A DNA stretch of 13,591 nt from CAYZYO01 sp964482585 (GTDB lineage Bacteria; Bacillota; Syntrophomonadia; Syntrophomonadales; Syntrophomonadaceae): the NCBI GenBank assembly GCA_964482585.1, contig CAYZYO010000068.1, forward strand, positions 1 through 13,591, given 5' to 3'. Made by a program: the position numbers and the translations under genes. This document shows positions 6,968-13,178 of this stretch, piece after piece; the first letter of the stretch is position 1; every line of letters starts with the position of its first letter. The notes under the pieces were generated by a model, which saw only the letters and a program-made list of their open reading frames with translations, did no database searches and was not told the DNA's origin.

Positions 6968-6996
6968 AAAATATCATATAATAAGAATTAAATCAA
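6968..6996 (-). promoter_or_regulatory. Candidate sigma-A promoter for the RNA array
   Basis: On the minus strand TTGATT (6991-6996), a 17-bp spacer, then TATTTT (6968-6973). The expected start point would be about 10 nt before the first base of copy 3, so the transcript would begin almost at the structured domain. Each box matches consensus at 4 of 6 positions, in AT-rich DNA, so support is mostly positional. Confidence 0.45.
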
Positions 6997-7112
6997 TATT
7001 TTTGTTACATTTTTTTAAACAAATTAAATTACAGGTCCATGCACACCTATTTTATCAGGATATCTGTTACATTGTTTATAACAAATACTATTTGTCCAGG
7101 ATAGTTTATAAA

Positions 7113-7217
7113 GAGGTAATAACACCACCTAGTAAGGGCTCACATGTATGCTCCCCGGCTACACGTTGGCGGTAAAAAAACAAGTGCCGGGCCAGTCGCT
7201 TCCCCTTAAAGGGCCAA
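7113..7217 (-). other. GC-rich foldable segment immediately after glmM
   Basis: A sharp GC-rich block in AT-rich surroundings directly behind the glmM stop codon. On minus, CCCGGC (after CTGG) can pair with GCCGGG about 25 nt later, with a T7 run in the loop; a second weak stem uses GGG and GCCC. It may be the glmM 3' end structure/terminator or a remnant of a structured RNA. It does not contain the conserved core of the glmS ribozyme. Confidence 0.35.
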
Positions 7218-8576
7218 TTACTCTTTTTCCTGACTTTTGCTTATAGCTTCCTTAATATCATGGATCACCTCTTCAAGCAGTCGTTTATCTGGTCCTTGGG
7301 CCATTATTCTAACTAATGGTTCGGTTCCGGAAGGTCTAACAACCATTTTCCCAAACTCTCCCAGTTTCTTTTCCACTCTTTCAATAGCCGCAACCACAAT
7401 TTCATGGGTTAATACCTTTTCTTTATTCTGCATTTCAATATTTACCATTATTTGAGGCTGTTTTTCCATTTCCCTGGCCAATTCTGAAAGGTGTAAACCG
7501 GTACGTTTAATTACTTCCACCAATTTCAATGAAGTTAATATCCCATCTCCGGTAGTAGCATATTTAGAAAATATTATATGCCCCGACTGTTCTCCTCCTA
7601 GTAGTGATCCAGTTTCTATCATCTTTTCTAATACATAACGATCCCCTACTTTGCAGCTTTCAATACTTATATTTTCCCTTCTTAGGCCAATATCTAAACC
7701 AATGTTACTCATTACAGTTGCTACTATTTTAGCTGGATTTAATTCTCCCCTGCGGTACATATCAAGGGCACAAATAAGCATGATATAATCCCCATCCAGC
7801 TCTCTGCCCTGCTCATCAACTGCTATACAGCGGTCTGCATCTCCGTCATAACTAAGACCAATATCTGCTTTATAATACATAACTGCTTTTTTAAGGCTAT
7901 CTGTATGAGTTGACCCACATCCATCATTAATATTTATCCCATTGGGATTATCGTTTATAGCAATAACATTAGCTCCCAACCTTCTCCACAATTCAGGTGC
8001 CGCCTGGTATGCAGCACCATTGGCACAATCTACTACGATTGTCATATTGTCGAGATCTTCTTTAAGTGCGTAACAGCTGATGAGATAGTTTAAGTAATTA
8101 TTAAGAGCCTCCTGAACATCGTACACCCGACCGATATCCTCTCCCTGGGGACAAGGTAGCTGTAGATTATCCGTTAACACCAGTTCCTCAATCTCCTGTT
8201 CTAATTTATCAGGTAGTTTATACCCATTAGGATCAAAAAATTTTATCCCATTATCCTTTACCGGATTATGAGAAGCTGATATTACTATCCCACATGAAGC
8301 CTGATATTTTTGAGTTAGGTAAGCAACTGCAGGAGTTGGGATTATTCCCACCGTAAGTACATCAGCTCCGGTAGAACATATTCCTGCCAATAATGCAGCT
8401 TCCAACATATCACAAGAAATACGTGTATCTTTGCCAACCAGAATTCGCGGCCGGATGATAGGATCCTGTTTTGCTAAGATATAACTTCCGGCTCTCCCCA
8501 GGCTAAAAACTAATTCCGGTGTTAGCTCTATATTAGCAATACCTCTTACTCCATCTGTCCCAAATAATTTTCCCAA
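7218..8576 (-). CDS. glmM: Phosphoglucosamine mutase GlmM
   Basis: Converts glucosamine-6-phosphate to glucosamine-1-phosphate on the way to UDP-GlcNAc for peptidoglycan; cytoplasmic. The 452-aa length is normal for the family. Visible sites: N-terminal MGKLFGTDGVRG, the phosphoserine loop SASHNP with catalytic Ser102, the Mg-binding loop DGDADR (244-249), the sugar-binding loop GGEQSGH (327-333) and the phosphate-binding loop RPSGTEPLVR (414-423). The start is TTG at 8576, with GGGAGGT 7 nt upstream; an upstream in-frame extension to 8663 lacks a site and would add residues not found in the family. It follows cdaA-cdaR, the usual Firmicute arrangement in which CdaA, CdaR and GlmM form a complex and GlmM can dampen c-di-AMP synthesis. 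A 225-bp gap with its own promoter separates it from cdaR. Confidence 0.98.
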   Translation of the reverse strand: MGKLFGTDGVRGIANIELTPELVFSLGRAGSYILAKQDPIIRPRILVGKDTRISCDMLEAALLAGICSTGADVLTVGIIPTPAVAYLTQKYQASCGIVISASHNPVKDNGIKFFDPNGYKLPDKLEQEIEELVLTDNLQLPCPQGEDIGRVYDVQEALNNYLNYLISCYALKEDLDNMTIVVDCANGAAYQAAPELWRRLGANVIAINDNPNGININDGCGSTHTDSLKKAVMYYKADIGLSYDGDADRCIAVDEQGRELDGDYIMLICALDMYRRGELNPAKIVATVMSNIGLDIGLRRENISIESCKVGDRYVLEKMIETGSLLGGEQSGHIIFSKYATTGDGILTSLKLVEVIKRTGLHLSELAREMEKQPQIMVNIEMQNKEKVLTHEIVVAAIERVEKKLGEFGKMVVRPSGTEPLVRIMAQGPDKRLLEEVIHDIKEAISKSQEKE

Positions 8577-8745
8577 GTATATTACCTCCCAGTATCTGTA
8601 TTCCAAGAAATTTTGATAATTATGCTCCTTTTTCCTGAAGAAAAATAATAGCCTAAAAAGCAAATTATTAAAATCTTTAGATTTTAAGTGTATTTATCTA
8701 CTTATTACTATTCGTAATTAATTTTTTTTGTAACAACCCTTTGTC

Positions 8746-8770
8746 ATAGAATAGCTAAAATGTATTCTAT
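8746..8770. promoter_or_regulatory. Inverted repeat overlapping the glmM promoter -10 region
   Basis: ATAGAATA (8746-8753) and TATTCTAT (8763-8770) form a perfect 8-bp inverted repeat with a 9-bp centre. One arm contains the -10 hexamer of the glmM promoter and the other falls just past the expected start point. That is a standard repressor-operator position, though a transcript-start hairpin is the alternative. Confidence 0.5.
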
Positions 8771-8792
8771 AATTAAAAACAATAATTGCCAA
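8764..8792 (-). promoter_or_regulatory. Sigma-A promoter for glmM
   Basis: Minus strand TTGGCA (8787-8792), 17-bp spacer, TAGAAT (8764-8769); each box matches consensus at 5 of 6 positions. It starts 10 bp after the cdaR stop, giving a leader of about 180 nt before the TTG start. The leader has small hairpins, for example TTAAAATC-TAAA-GATTTTAA. It allows glmM to be expressed apart from cdaA-cdaR. Confidence 0.65.
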
Positions 8793-8801
8793 AAAAATAA
8801 A

Positions 8802-9728
8802 CTAATCATTATCCGGATTACTTATTTCAACATGTATGAGAACGTTTGAAGGGTATACATGCACTCCTTCGGGTACTATAACCTGTTTTTCCGATTCAAA
8901 AGATTCTCGATGTCCAGTGATATCTATTTCATCTGTTGTTAATTCACTAATATCTTTTATTTTCGCTTCACTTCCAATAACCGTAATATTGTTAGGATAT
9001 ACTACTGCCTGTACCATGCTATAGCCTTCAGACAGATTTCCAGACACTGACGGGCTTATACTTACTTTTTTGCTGCTCATCTTTTCATTAATAACAACAT
9101 ATACCGTAACTGTATCAGGAATCATTGTTATACCGTTACTAACAGGATTCCCACTGGCATCCAGGGCTAATAATTTTCCTGAAAAAGAACTGAAATCCTT
9201 AAAGTTTTCTAAATCAACAGGACATACTACCGATGAGACTTTTTTAACATCGTCTTCAGCACCTTGTATTATACATTTTTCAGGAACAGCTTTTATATCA
9301 AGCATTTCATATCCTGCCGGTGGATTCTGTCTAATATCAAAGCTAATAGGTATACTGTTTTCTTTAATTTTTTCCAGGGTAACCTTCACCTTATCCGGTT
9401 GAACACTTGTAAACATAGCCCCTTTTACTGGTTCTACATATACAGGCAATTCATAAGATCCCTCTTTTAAACCGGCTAAATCAACTGAAGCAGTTAGATC
9501 ATTAGTTTCCTGAAAAACACCCCACAGTTTGACATTAACCGTAGTTGGCGCATTAATGCTAAGTCCAGCTTGAAGATGACGGTAATCCAAATTGACCTTC
9601 ACGGAATTACTTGCGGTGTTTAATGCACCCTGATTTACTACATAAAACCACAGTAATACAGCAAGTATCACTGATACTATTTTAAGCCCTAAAGTTTTAT
9701 TCTTTTTCATCTCTTTTCCTGAATTCAC
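8802..9728 (-). CDS. cdaR: CdaR (YbbR-domain) regulator of the diadenylate cyclase CdaA
   Basis: Membrane-anchored extracytoplasmic protein, 308 aa. A short basic N-terminus (KEMKKNK) is followed by one membrane helix (about 13-32, LGLKIVSVILAVLLWFYVV). The rest is a series of repeated beta-rich YbbR modules, recognisable from repeated 'V.LENFKDFS', 'PDTVTVYVVI' and 'VTLEKIKENS' type segments. In Bacillus and Listeria CdaR binds and modulates CdaA. The start is GTG at 9728, with AAGGAGGT 6 nt upstream; the longer reading from 9755 would include that site. It overlaps the end of cdaA by 32 bp in another frame, implying translational coupling. Confidence 0.95.
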   Translation of the reverse strand: MNSGKEMKKNKTLGLKIVSVILAVLLWFYVVNQGALNTASNSVKVNLDYRHLQAGLSINAPTTVNVKLWGVFQETNDLTASVDLAGLKEGSYELPVYVEPVKGAMFTSVQPDKVKVTLEKIKENSIPISFDIRQNPPAGYEMLDIKAVPEKCIIQGAEDDVKKVSSVVCPVDLENFKDFSSFSGKLLALDASGNPVSNGITMIPDTVTVYVVINEKMSSKKVSISPSVSGNLSEGYSMVQAVVYPNNITVIGSEAKIKDISELTTDEIDITGHRESFESEKQVIVPEGVHVYPSNVLIHVEISNPDND

Positions 9729-10551
9729 CGCGCCACCTCCTTCTAAAGGAATCACTCCACTTTACCTCATTAACCATTTCCCCGATAAGTATATCTGTTA
9801 GGCTCTGGGGATTTAAATAGCGCTGTAAACTTCCTTCTTTAGCCAGGGATATTATTCCAGTTTCTTCTGAAACTATGACTGATATTGCATCAGATAATTC
9901 GGTAATACCTAAACCTGCACGGTGACGCGTACCAAGTTCTTTATCCAGATCAGGGTTATCACTTAAAGGTAAAAAACCAGCAGCTTTATATATTCTGCCA
10001 TCACTTATTATTAACGCTCCATCATGTAAAGGAGAATTGGGTACAAAAATATTAGTTAAAAGGTTGGCAGAAACCAGAGAATCTAAATGTACACCACTTT
10101 CCAGATATTCAACAATTCCTGTTTCCCGGGTTAGAACAATTAAGGCCCCCACTCGATTACGAGACAATACAGCTACAGCGCTGCTGATTTCCCGGATAAT
10201 TGTCTCATATTCCTCCATTTTTATTGCAGTACTGTGTCTGGTAAAAAAACTGCCTCTACCAATTTGTTCAAGTATCCTTCTTAGTTCTGGTTGAAAGACT
10301 ATAGGAAGGGTTATGGCAAATAGTATCCATAGTTTATCCACCAGCCATTTTACCATATCCAGTTTTAAATAACTTGCTATAACAGAAAATACCAGTAGAA
10401 GTACTAATCCTTTAAGCAGTTGTTCAGCTCTTGTTCTCATTATTAACCTTAATACCCGGTAAAATAAATAGGCAACAATCGAAATATCTATTAAACTTCG
10501 GATAATGCTCCAGGGACTTGCAAAAACCCCTGATAAAAATGTTAAATCCAA
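9697..10551 (-). CDS. cdaA: Diadenylate cyclase CdaA (c-di-AMP synthase)
   Basis: Makes cyclic di-AMP from two ATP; membrane-bound with a cytoplasmic DAC domain. It has 284 aa from the TTG at 10551, which has GGAGG 6 nt upstream; the longer reading from 10590 lacks a site. Three N-terminal membrane helices lie at about 16-37, 46-62 and 67-87. The DAC domain follows, with the catalytic DGA (177-179, in SPLHDGALII) and the ATP-binding GTRHRA (207-212). This layout is the CdaA (DacA/YbbP) class rather than DisA. It is the first gene of cdaA-cdaR and is coupled to cdaR by overlap. c-di-AMP controls potassium and osmolyte transport and cell-wall balance in Firmicutes. Confidence 0.97.
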   Translation of the reverse strand: MDLTFLSGVFASPWSIIRSLIDISIVAYLFYRVLRLIMRTRAEQLLKGLVLLLVFSVIASYLKLDMVKWLVDKLWILFAITLPIVFQPELRRILEQIGRGSFFTRHSTAIKMEEYETIIREISSAVAVLSRNRVGALIVLTRETGIVEYLESGVHLDSLVSANLLTNIFVPNSPLHDGALIISDGRIYKAAGFLPLSDNPDLDKELGTRHRAGLGITELSDAISVIVSEETGIISLAKEGSLQRYLNPQSLTDILIGEMVNEVKWSDSFRRRWRGEFRKRDEKE

Positions 10552-10560
10552 TTTTTTCCT

Positions 10561-10588
10561 CCAATAATCGTTATTGGCGATTGACGCC
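10561..10588 (-). promoter_or_regulatory. Nested hairpins at the cdaA ribosome binding site
   Basis: CCAATAA-TCG-TTATTGG (10561-10577) is a perfect 7-bp inverted repeat, and GGCG-ATTGA-CGCC (10576-10588) forms a second, slightly overlapping stem. On the minus-strand transcript the first stem ends in TTATTGG, whose last bases run directly into the GGAGG before the TTG start. Pairing here could limit ribosome access. The role is inferred from position only. Confidence 0.4.
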
Positions 10589-10926
10589 AAAACCCAAGTG
10601 ACAGGTTTTAAGCATATCTTTAAATAAACTCAATGTATATATTTTAGCAAATTATTAAATAACCTTACATCTGTTTATTTATCAAATTATTTATTTGAGA
10701 GTTTCGCTTAATCAAAACTCCGACATGTCACTTTAGCTCAAAATCAAAATGGCTAGTTAATGATGTTTTGCATAATGACTATTACAATTGAACTCTTGAA
10801 TCCGTAGAGGAGCCTTTAATCTCTGGTTTGACTGTCATCGAAGTTAGTAAATTTTCAAATTATGCAAACCTTTAATATAAATCACAAATAATATGACTAC
10901 AACTTTTAGCCTTCATTCTCAAATAA
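10589..10926. other. Divergent intergenic region between cdaA (-) and ferredoxin (+)
   Basis: No gene. It holds the cdaA leader and, presumably, its promoter, for which I find no convincing -35/-10 pair. It also has a GAGTTT...AAACTC inverted repeat (10699-10720), the 8-bp palindrome GACATGTC near 10722, and the repeat element at 10766-10868. Confidence 0.5.
10766..10868 (+). repeat. Dispersed non-coding element, copy A, bounded by 10-bp inverted repeat
   Basis: TTTGCATAAT (10767-10776) and ATTATGCAAA (10859-10868) are perfect inverted repeats enclosing about 80 bp. The interior shares blocks in order with copy B at 12689: TTTTGCATAAT, GAACTCTTG, TAGA.GAG, CTTT.A.TCT and TTGACTGT. A stem CTCTT/AGGAG (10793-10797 with 10808-10812) becomes CTCTT/AAGAG in copy B with the same 10-nt loop, pairing in both copies only if transcribed from plus. 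It ends 58 bp before the ferredoxin promoter. A small inverted-repeat mobile element (MITE) remnant or a conserved RNA/regulatory element are both possible. Confidence 0.6.
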
Positions 10927-10955
10927 TTGACAAAAAAATTTGGGTTAATTATAAT
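10927..10955 (+). promoter_or_regulatory. Perfect consensus sigma-A promoter for ferredoxin
   Basis: TTGACA (10927-10932), exactly 17 bp, TATAAT (10950-10955). Expected start near 10962, giving a leader of about 27 nt that contains the GGAGGG ribosome site. The perfect match predicts strong constitutive expression. Confidence 0.92.
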
Positions 10956-10988
10956 TCAAGTTAGTGTAAAAAAGGAGGGAAAATATAA

Positions 10989-11165
10989 ATGGCCTATTAT
11001 ATTACAGATGAGTGTATTTCTTGTGGTGCATGTGTTGACGAGTGCCCGGTAGAAGCAATCAGTGAAGGAGACGATAAATACGTTATTGATCCTGATCTTT
11101 GTACTGAATGTGGACTTTGTGCAGACATTTGCCCGGTTGATGCACCCGTGCTCATTGAAAAATAA
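10989..11165 (+). CDS. 2[4Fe-4S] ferredoxin, clostridial type
   Basis: Small soluble electron carrier, 58 aa. Two cluster motifs are complete: CISCGACVDECP (Cys 9, 12, 15, 19) and CTECGLCADICP (Cys 38, 41, 44, 48), each CxxCxxCxxxCP, so it should hold two [4Fe-4S] clusters. It is acidic apart from the C-terminal Lys and shows the internal pseudo-duplication of the family. ATG start with GGAGGG 9 nt upstream, a perfect promoter before it and a terminator after it, so it is a single-gene unit. In anaerobes such ferredoxins link oxidoreductases, hydrogenases and CoA-ester metabolism; its exact partners are not shown here. Confidence 0.97.
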   Translation: MAYYITDECISCGACVDECPVEAISEGDDKYVIDPDLCTECGLCADICPVDAPVLIEK

Positions 11166-11187
11166 AAAAGTTATTTGTTAAAAATAA

Positions 11188-11220
11188 AACAATTCCGGAA
11201 TTCAAAATCCCGGAATTGTT
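11188..11220. terminator. Bidirectional intrinsic terminator between ferredoxin and crotonase genes
   Basis: AACAATTCCGG (11188-11198) and CCGGAATTGTT (11210-11220) form a perfect 11-bp stem. On plus it runs into TTTTTAAC, on minus into TTTTATTTTT. It serves the two convergent genes, 22 bp after the ferredoxin stop and 17 bp before the crotonase stop. Confidence 0.92.
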
Positions 11221-11237
11221 TTTAACGTATTTATTAT

Positions 11238-12014
11238 CTATTTAAGTTTCCATTCTGCTTTTCTCTTTTCTAAAAATGCCTTCACACCTTCGTGGGTGTC
11301 TTCTAATGTGCATAAGATAGCAAAATGGTTATTAGCAAGTTCAAATGCCTTTTGATACTCTAAGTCAGACATCTCGAAAAATGATCTCTTGCCCAGCTGA
11401 ACTGCCAGCGGGCTTTTTGCTGCCAGGTTCCTGGCCAGCTTCATTGTCTCTTCTTCAAGCTTATCTTTAGGAACAACTTTATTAATTAATCCAATTCTAT
11501 ATGCTTCTTCAGCATCAATGATATCTCCGGTTAATACTAATTCCAATGCTTTCTTTCTGCCCAGATTGCGTGACAGTGGTACAGCAGGTCCCATACAGAA
11601 TAAACCTACATTTACTGCTGTTGCTCCAAACTTGGTGCCTTCTGCTGCAATGGCTAAATCTGAGGAAGCGACTATGCCAATTCCATTTGCAACAGCTATG
11701 TTATGGGCAGAAGCAATAACTGGTTTTCCTATTTGAGATATGGTTAAGGCCCAGCCTTCCATTAAGGTAATCCATTGATAGTATTCTAACGGACTTTTTC
11801 CTTCTAGATCACCAACGTCAATACCTGCACAAAAACCTTTTCCGGCTCCTTTGATTACAATCACCCGGATGTCATCGTCTGCATCCAGATCTTTCAAGAT
11901 CTGGTTAAGCTCTGTTGCCAGAGGAACATTAAAGGTATTAAGCTGCTCTGGCCGATTCAAAGTTATTATCCCAATATGCTCTGTTTTCTCCAAAATAATA
12001 GTATCATAACTCAT
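11238..12014 (-). CDS. Crotonase-family protein (enoyl-CoA hydratase/isomerase fold) lacking canonical catalytic Glu residues
   Basis: 258 aa, the usual length for the crotonase superfamily, which acts on acyl-CoA thioesters. Oxyanion-hole segments are present (GKGFCAGIDV, residues 59-67; ANGIGIVASSD, 109-119). The two glutamates used by enoyl-CoA hydratase (rat Glu144 and Glu164) align with Gly113 and Ala133, so classical hydration is doubtful. The segment VNVGLFC..P.VPLSR (135-149) and C-terminal FLEKRKAEW resemble the ECHDC3-type branch, whose function is poorly defined. ATG at 12014 with GGGGGAG 8 nt upstream. It is a single gene, with a possible 23-codon leader ORF before it. The enzyme could instead isomerise, hydrolyse or simply bind CoA esters. 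Confidence 0.93.
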   Translation of the reverse strand: MSYDTIILEKTEHIGIITLNRPEQLNTFNVPLATELNQILKDLDADDDIRVIVIKGAGKGFCAGIDVGDLEGKSPLEYYQWITLMEGWALTISQIGKPVIASAHNIAVANGIGIVASSDLAIAAEGTKFGATAVNVGLFCMGPAVPLSRNLGRKKALELVLTGDIIDAEEAYRIGLINKVVPKDKLEEETMKLARNLAAKSPLAVQLGKRSFFEMSDLEYQKAFELANNHFAILCTLEDTHEGVKAFLEKRKAEWKLK

Positions 12015-12048
12015 AAAAAACTCTCCCCCTTCATTTAACTTGAAATCT

Positions 12049-12120
12049 TCATAGTAAAATCAACAACAACCCTCTAAAAAAACAACAACAACCCTCTAAA
12101 AAAATATATTCAACGGGCAT
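12049..12120 (-). CDS. Possible 23-aa leader peptide upstream of crotonase gene
   Basis: ATG at 12120 preceded by a very good site, AAGGAGG, 10 nt upstream. The frame reads MPVEYIFLEGCCCFFRGLLL and ends ILL, with TGA at 12049-12051, 34 bp before the crotonase start. The three Cys and three Leu codons come from the two copies of a 22-bp direct repeat read in different frames; without the duplication the peptide would end after ...EGCC. No family is recognised. It could be a regulatory leader ORF or a chance frame behind a relic ribosome site. Confidence 0.4.
   Translation of the reverse strand: MPVEYIFLEGCCCFFRGLLLILL
12060..12103. repeat. 22-bp tandem direct duplication
   Basis: CAACAACAACCCTCTAAAAA occurs twice with a 22-bp period (CCCTCT at 12070 and 12092). 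It lies in the crotonase leader and looks like a recent slippage or duplication event. Confidence 0.85.
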
Positions 12121-12156
12121 ATGTTATTTTCCTCCTTTTTTATTATATATTAACTT

Positions 12157-12184
12157 TTTATATCTTATTTTCTAGTTTTGTTAA
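12157..12184 (-). promoter_or_regulatory. Candidate promoter for the crotonase gene
   Basis: Minus strand TTAACA (12179-12184), 16-bp spacer, TATAAA (12157-12162), each 5 of 6 to consensus. A nearer TATAAT (12142-12147) lacks a -35 and lies too close to the AAGGAGG of the small leader ORF. Confidence 0.4.
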
Positions 12185-12348
12185 ATTTGTTGCATATTCG
12201 CTTCATATTAATAAAAACAAGTATTTAGCCAATTTTTTTATTCTATTAATACTCCTTAAAACAATATAATCGAGAAACCTCAGAGACCTTAAGCTAAAAT
12301 ATTATTAAAATAATAAATAAATTACTATCTATATTTAAATTCAGGTTT

Positions 12349-12357
12349 TGCTATAAT
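12349..12357 (+). promoter_or_regulatory. Extended -10 promoter for the Xre-like gene
   Basis: TTGCTATAAT includes TG-N-TATAAT (12349-12357), a perfect -10 with the TGN extension and no clear -35. Expected start about 12364, giving a leader of roughly 60 nt. Confidence 0.55.
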
Positions 12358-12424
12358 TTCTAAACGCTTTTACGCATTTATTTCTATTAATAATCACATA
12401 CTGTAAGAAAAGAAGGGGAAAATA

Positions 12425-12625
12425 ATGAATCAAACACCTATTCAAATAGCTAGATTAAGCAAGAAACTATCCCAGGAAAAGACTGCACGTTTGTTAGATA
12501 TCTCTCTTCGCCATTATCAGAAAATTGAATATGGTGAGGTTTTACCAAATATTCGCACCGGATTGAGATTGGCTTTAATATTAGAGGTCAATCCCTATGA
12601 ATTATTTAATATTGAATATTCTTAA
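12425..12625 (+). CDS. Small Xre/Cro-type helix-turn-helix regulator
   Basis: 66 aa, essentially only an HTH_3 domain. Residues about 7-60 fit the five-helix fold: 'IARLSKKLSQEKTARLLDIS' as helices 1-2, 'LRHYQKIEYG' as the recognition helix and following turn, and 'NIRTGLRLALILEVNPYELF' as the last helices. It is a cytoplasmic DNA-binding protein of the phage/plasmid repressor type; targets are unknown. ATG at 12425 with AAGGGG 6 nt upstream. It stands alone, with no toxin or partner gene directly behind it. The nearest candidates for control are the divergent crotonase gene on its left and itself. Confidence 0.88.
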   Translation: MNQTPIQIARLSKKLSQEKTARLLDISLRHYQKIEYGEVLPNIRTGLRLALILEVNPYELFNIEYS

Positions 12626-12983
12626 TATTACCAATGCTATTAAAATAAAGCCGGGATAAAAATCCAACCGTCAAGATTTAATTGAGGATTTTGCATAATA
12701 GCTATTTTATATTATTAGAACTCTTGCATTTATAGAAGAGACTTTTAGTCTGCGGCTTGACTGTTATATTGAGGCAAAGTAGAACTGAAAATGGTGAATT
12801 TTTGACAAAACTTCCAATTAACATATATGAATATCTTATTTGAATACTTAATGAATGAGATGATAATCCGATTATAATATTAGAGAGGAATTAAGCATGT
12901 TAAATTCTTACATAAGAATCTTGATTTCTCATGCAACACCTAAGGTTAATTAACTTAAAAATGATTCATGGCTTAAGACTCAA
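12626..12983. other. Intergenic stretch with repeat element B and a weak 18-codon ORF
   Basis: Besides the element at 12689-12782 it has a TTGACA (12802-12807) with only weak -10 options. A TATAAT at 12873 is followed by AGAGG and a small plus-strand ORF (12897-12953, MLNSYIRILISHATPKVN). Inside that ORF lies ATTCTTA-CA-TAAGAAT, a near-palindrome. No gene here can be firmly supported. Confidence 0.4.
12689..12782 (+). repeat. Dispersed non-coding element, copy B
   Basis: Homologous to the element at 10766-10868, in the same orientation: TTTTGCATAAT (12689-12699), GAACTCTTG, then TAGAAGAG, CTTTTAGTCT and CTTGACTGT in the same order and spacing. The stem CTCTT/AAGAG (12721-12725 with 12736-12740) is fully Watson-Crick here. 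The right-hand ATTATGCAAA arm of copy A is missing. As with copy A, a TTGACA sequence lies a short way downstream. Confidence 0.6.
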
Positions 12984-13145
12984 CTACTCCTGGTACTCCT
13001 TCAGGCATTCTGGACACAAGAAGATAGGAGTAGTCGAACAACCATTACCAACAATATAAAGCGTAGCACATTCCTGACATAAACACGTTTGACATTGGGC
13101 ACATTTAACATATTCCGCATTATTATTACAAACCTGGCAAACCAT
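12984..13145 (-). CDS. Small cysteine-rich (probable zinc-binding) protein, 53 aa
   Basis: Starts at the ATG at 13145, with AGGGGGGGTG about 6 nt upstream. It has ten cysteines in 53 residues: CQVC (3, 6), CAQCQTCLCQEC (15, 18, 21, 23, 26), Cys36 and CPEC (44, 47). The paired CxxC motifs suggest a treble-clef or zinc-ribbon fold; B-box/FYVE-like small metal binders look similar. No close family is recognised. A longer frame over the same bases (13001-13189) has no such features and is taken as a shadow. Its neighbour upstream on the same strand is also a zinc-ribbon protein. Confidence 0.8.
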   Translation of the reverse strand: MVCQVCNNNAEYVKCAQCQTCLCQECATLYIVGNGCSTTPIFLCPECLKEYQE

Positions 13146-13178
13146 ACAATACACCCCCCCTTATAGTTTACTTCTATT

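Noticed and set aside
7113..7217. glmS ribozyme downstream of glmM
   Set aside because: The AAGCG plus stem start is suggestive, but the conserved core (GACGAGG ... GGCGGATG) is absent and no glmS follows.
12425..12625. Antitoxin of a toxin-antitoxin pair
   Set aside because: The Xre-like protein is the right size, but no toxin-like gene is adjacent on either side.
12897..12953. 18-codon plus-strand ORF with AGAGG upstream
   Set aside because: Too short, on a palindromic sequence, and the nearest TATAAT would start transcription at the ribosome site itself; noted but not called as a gene.
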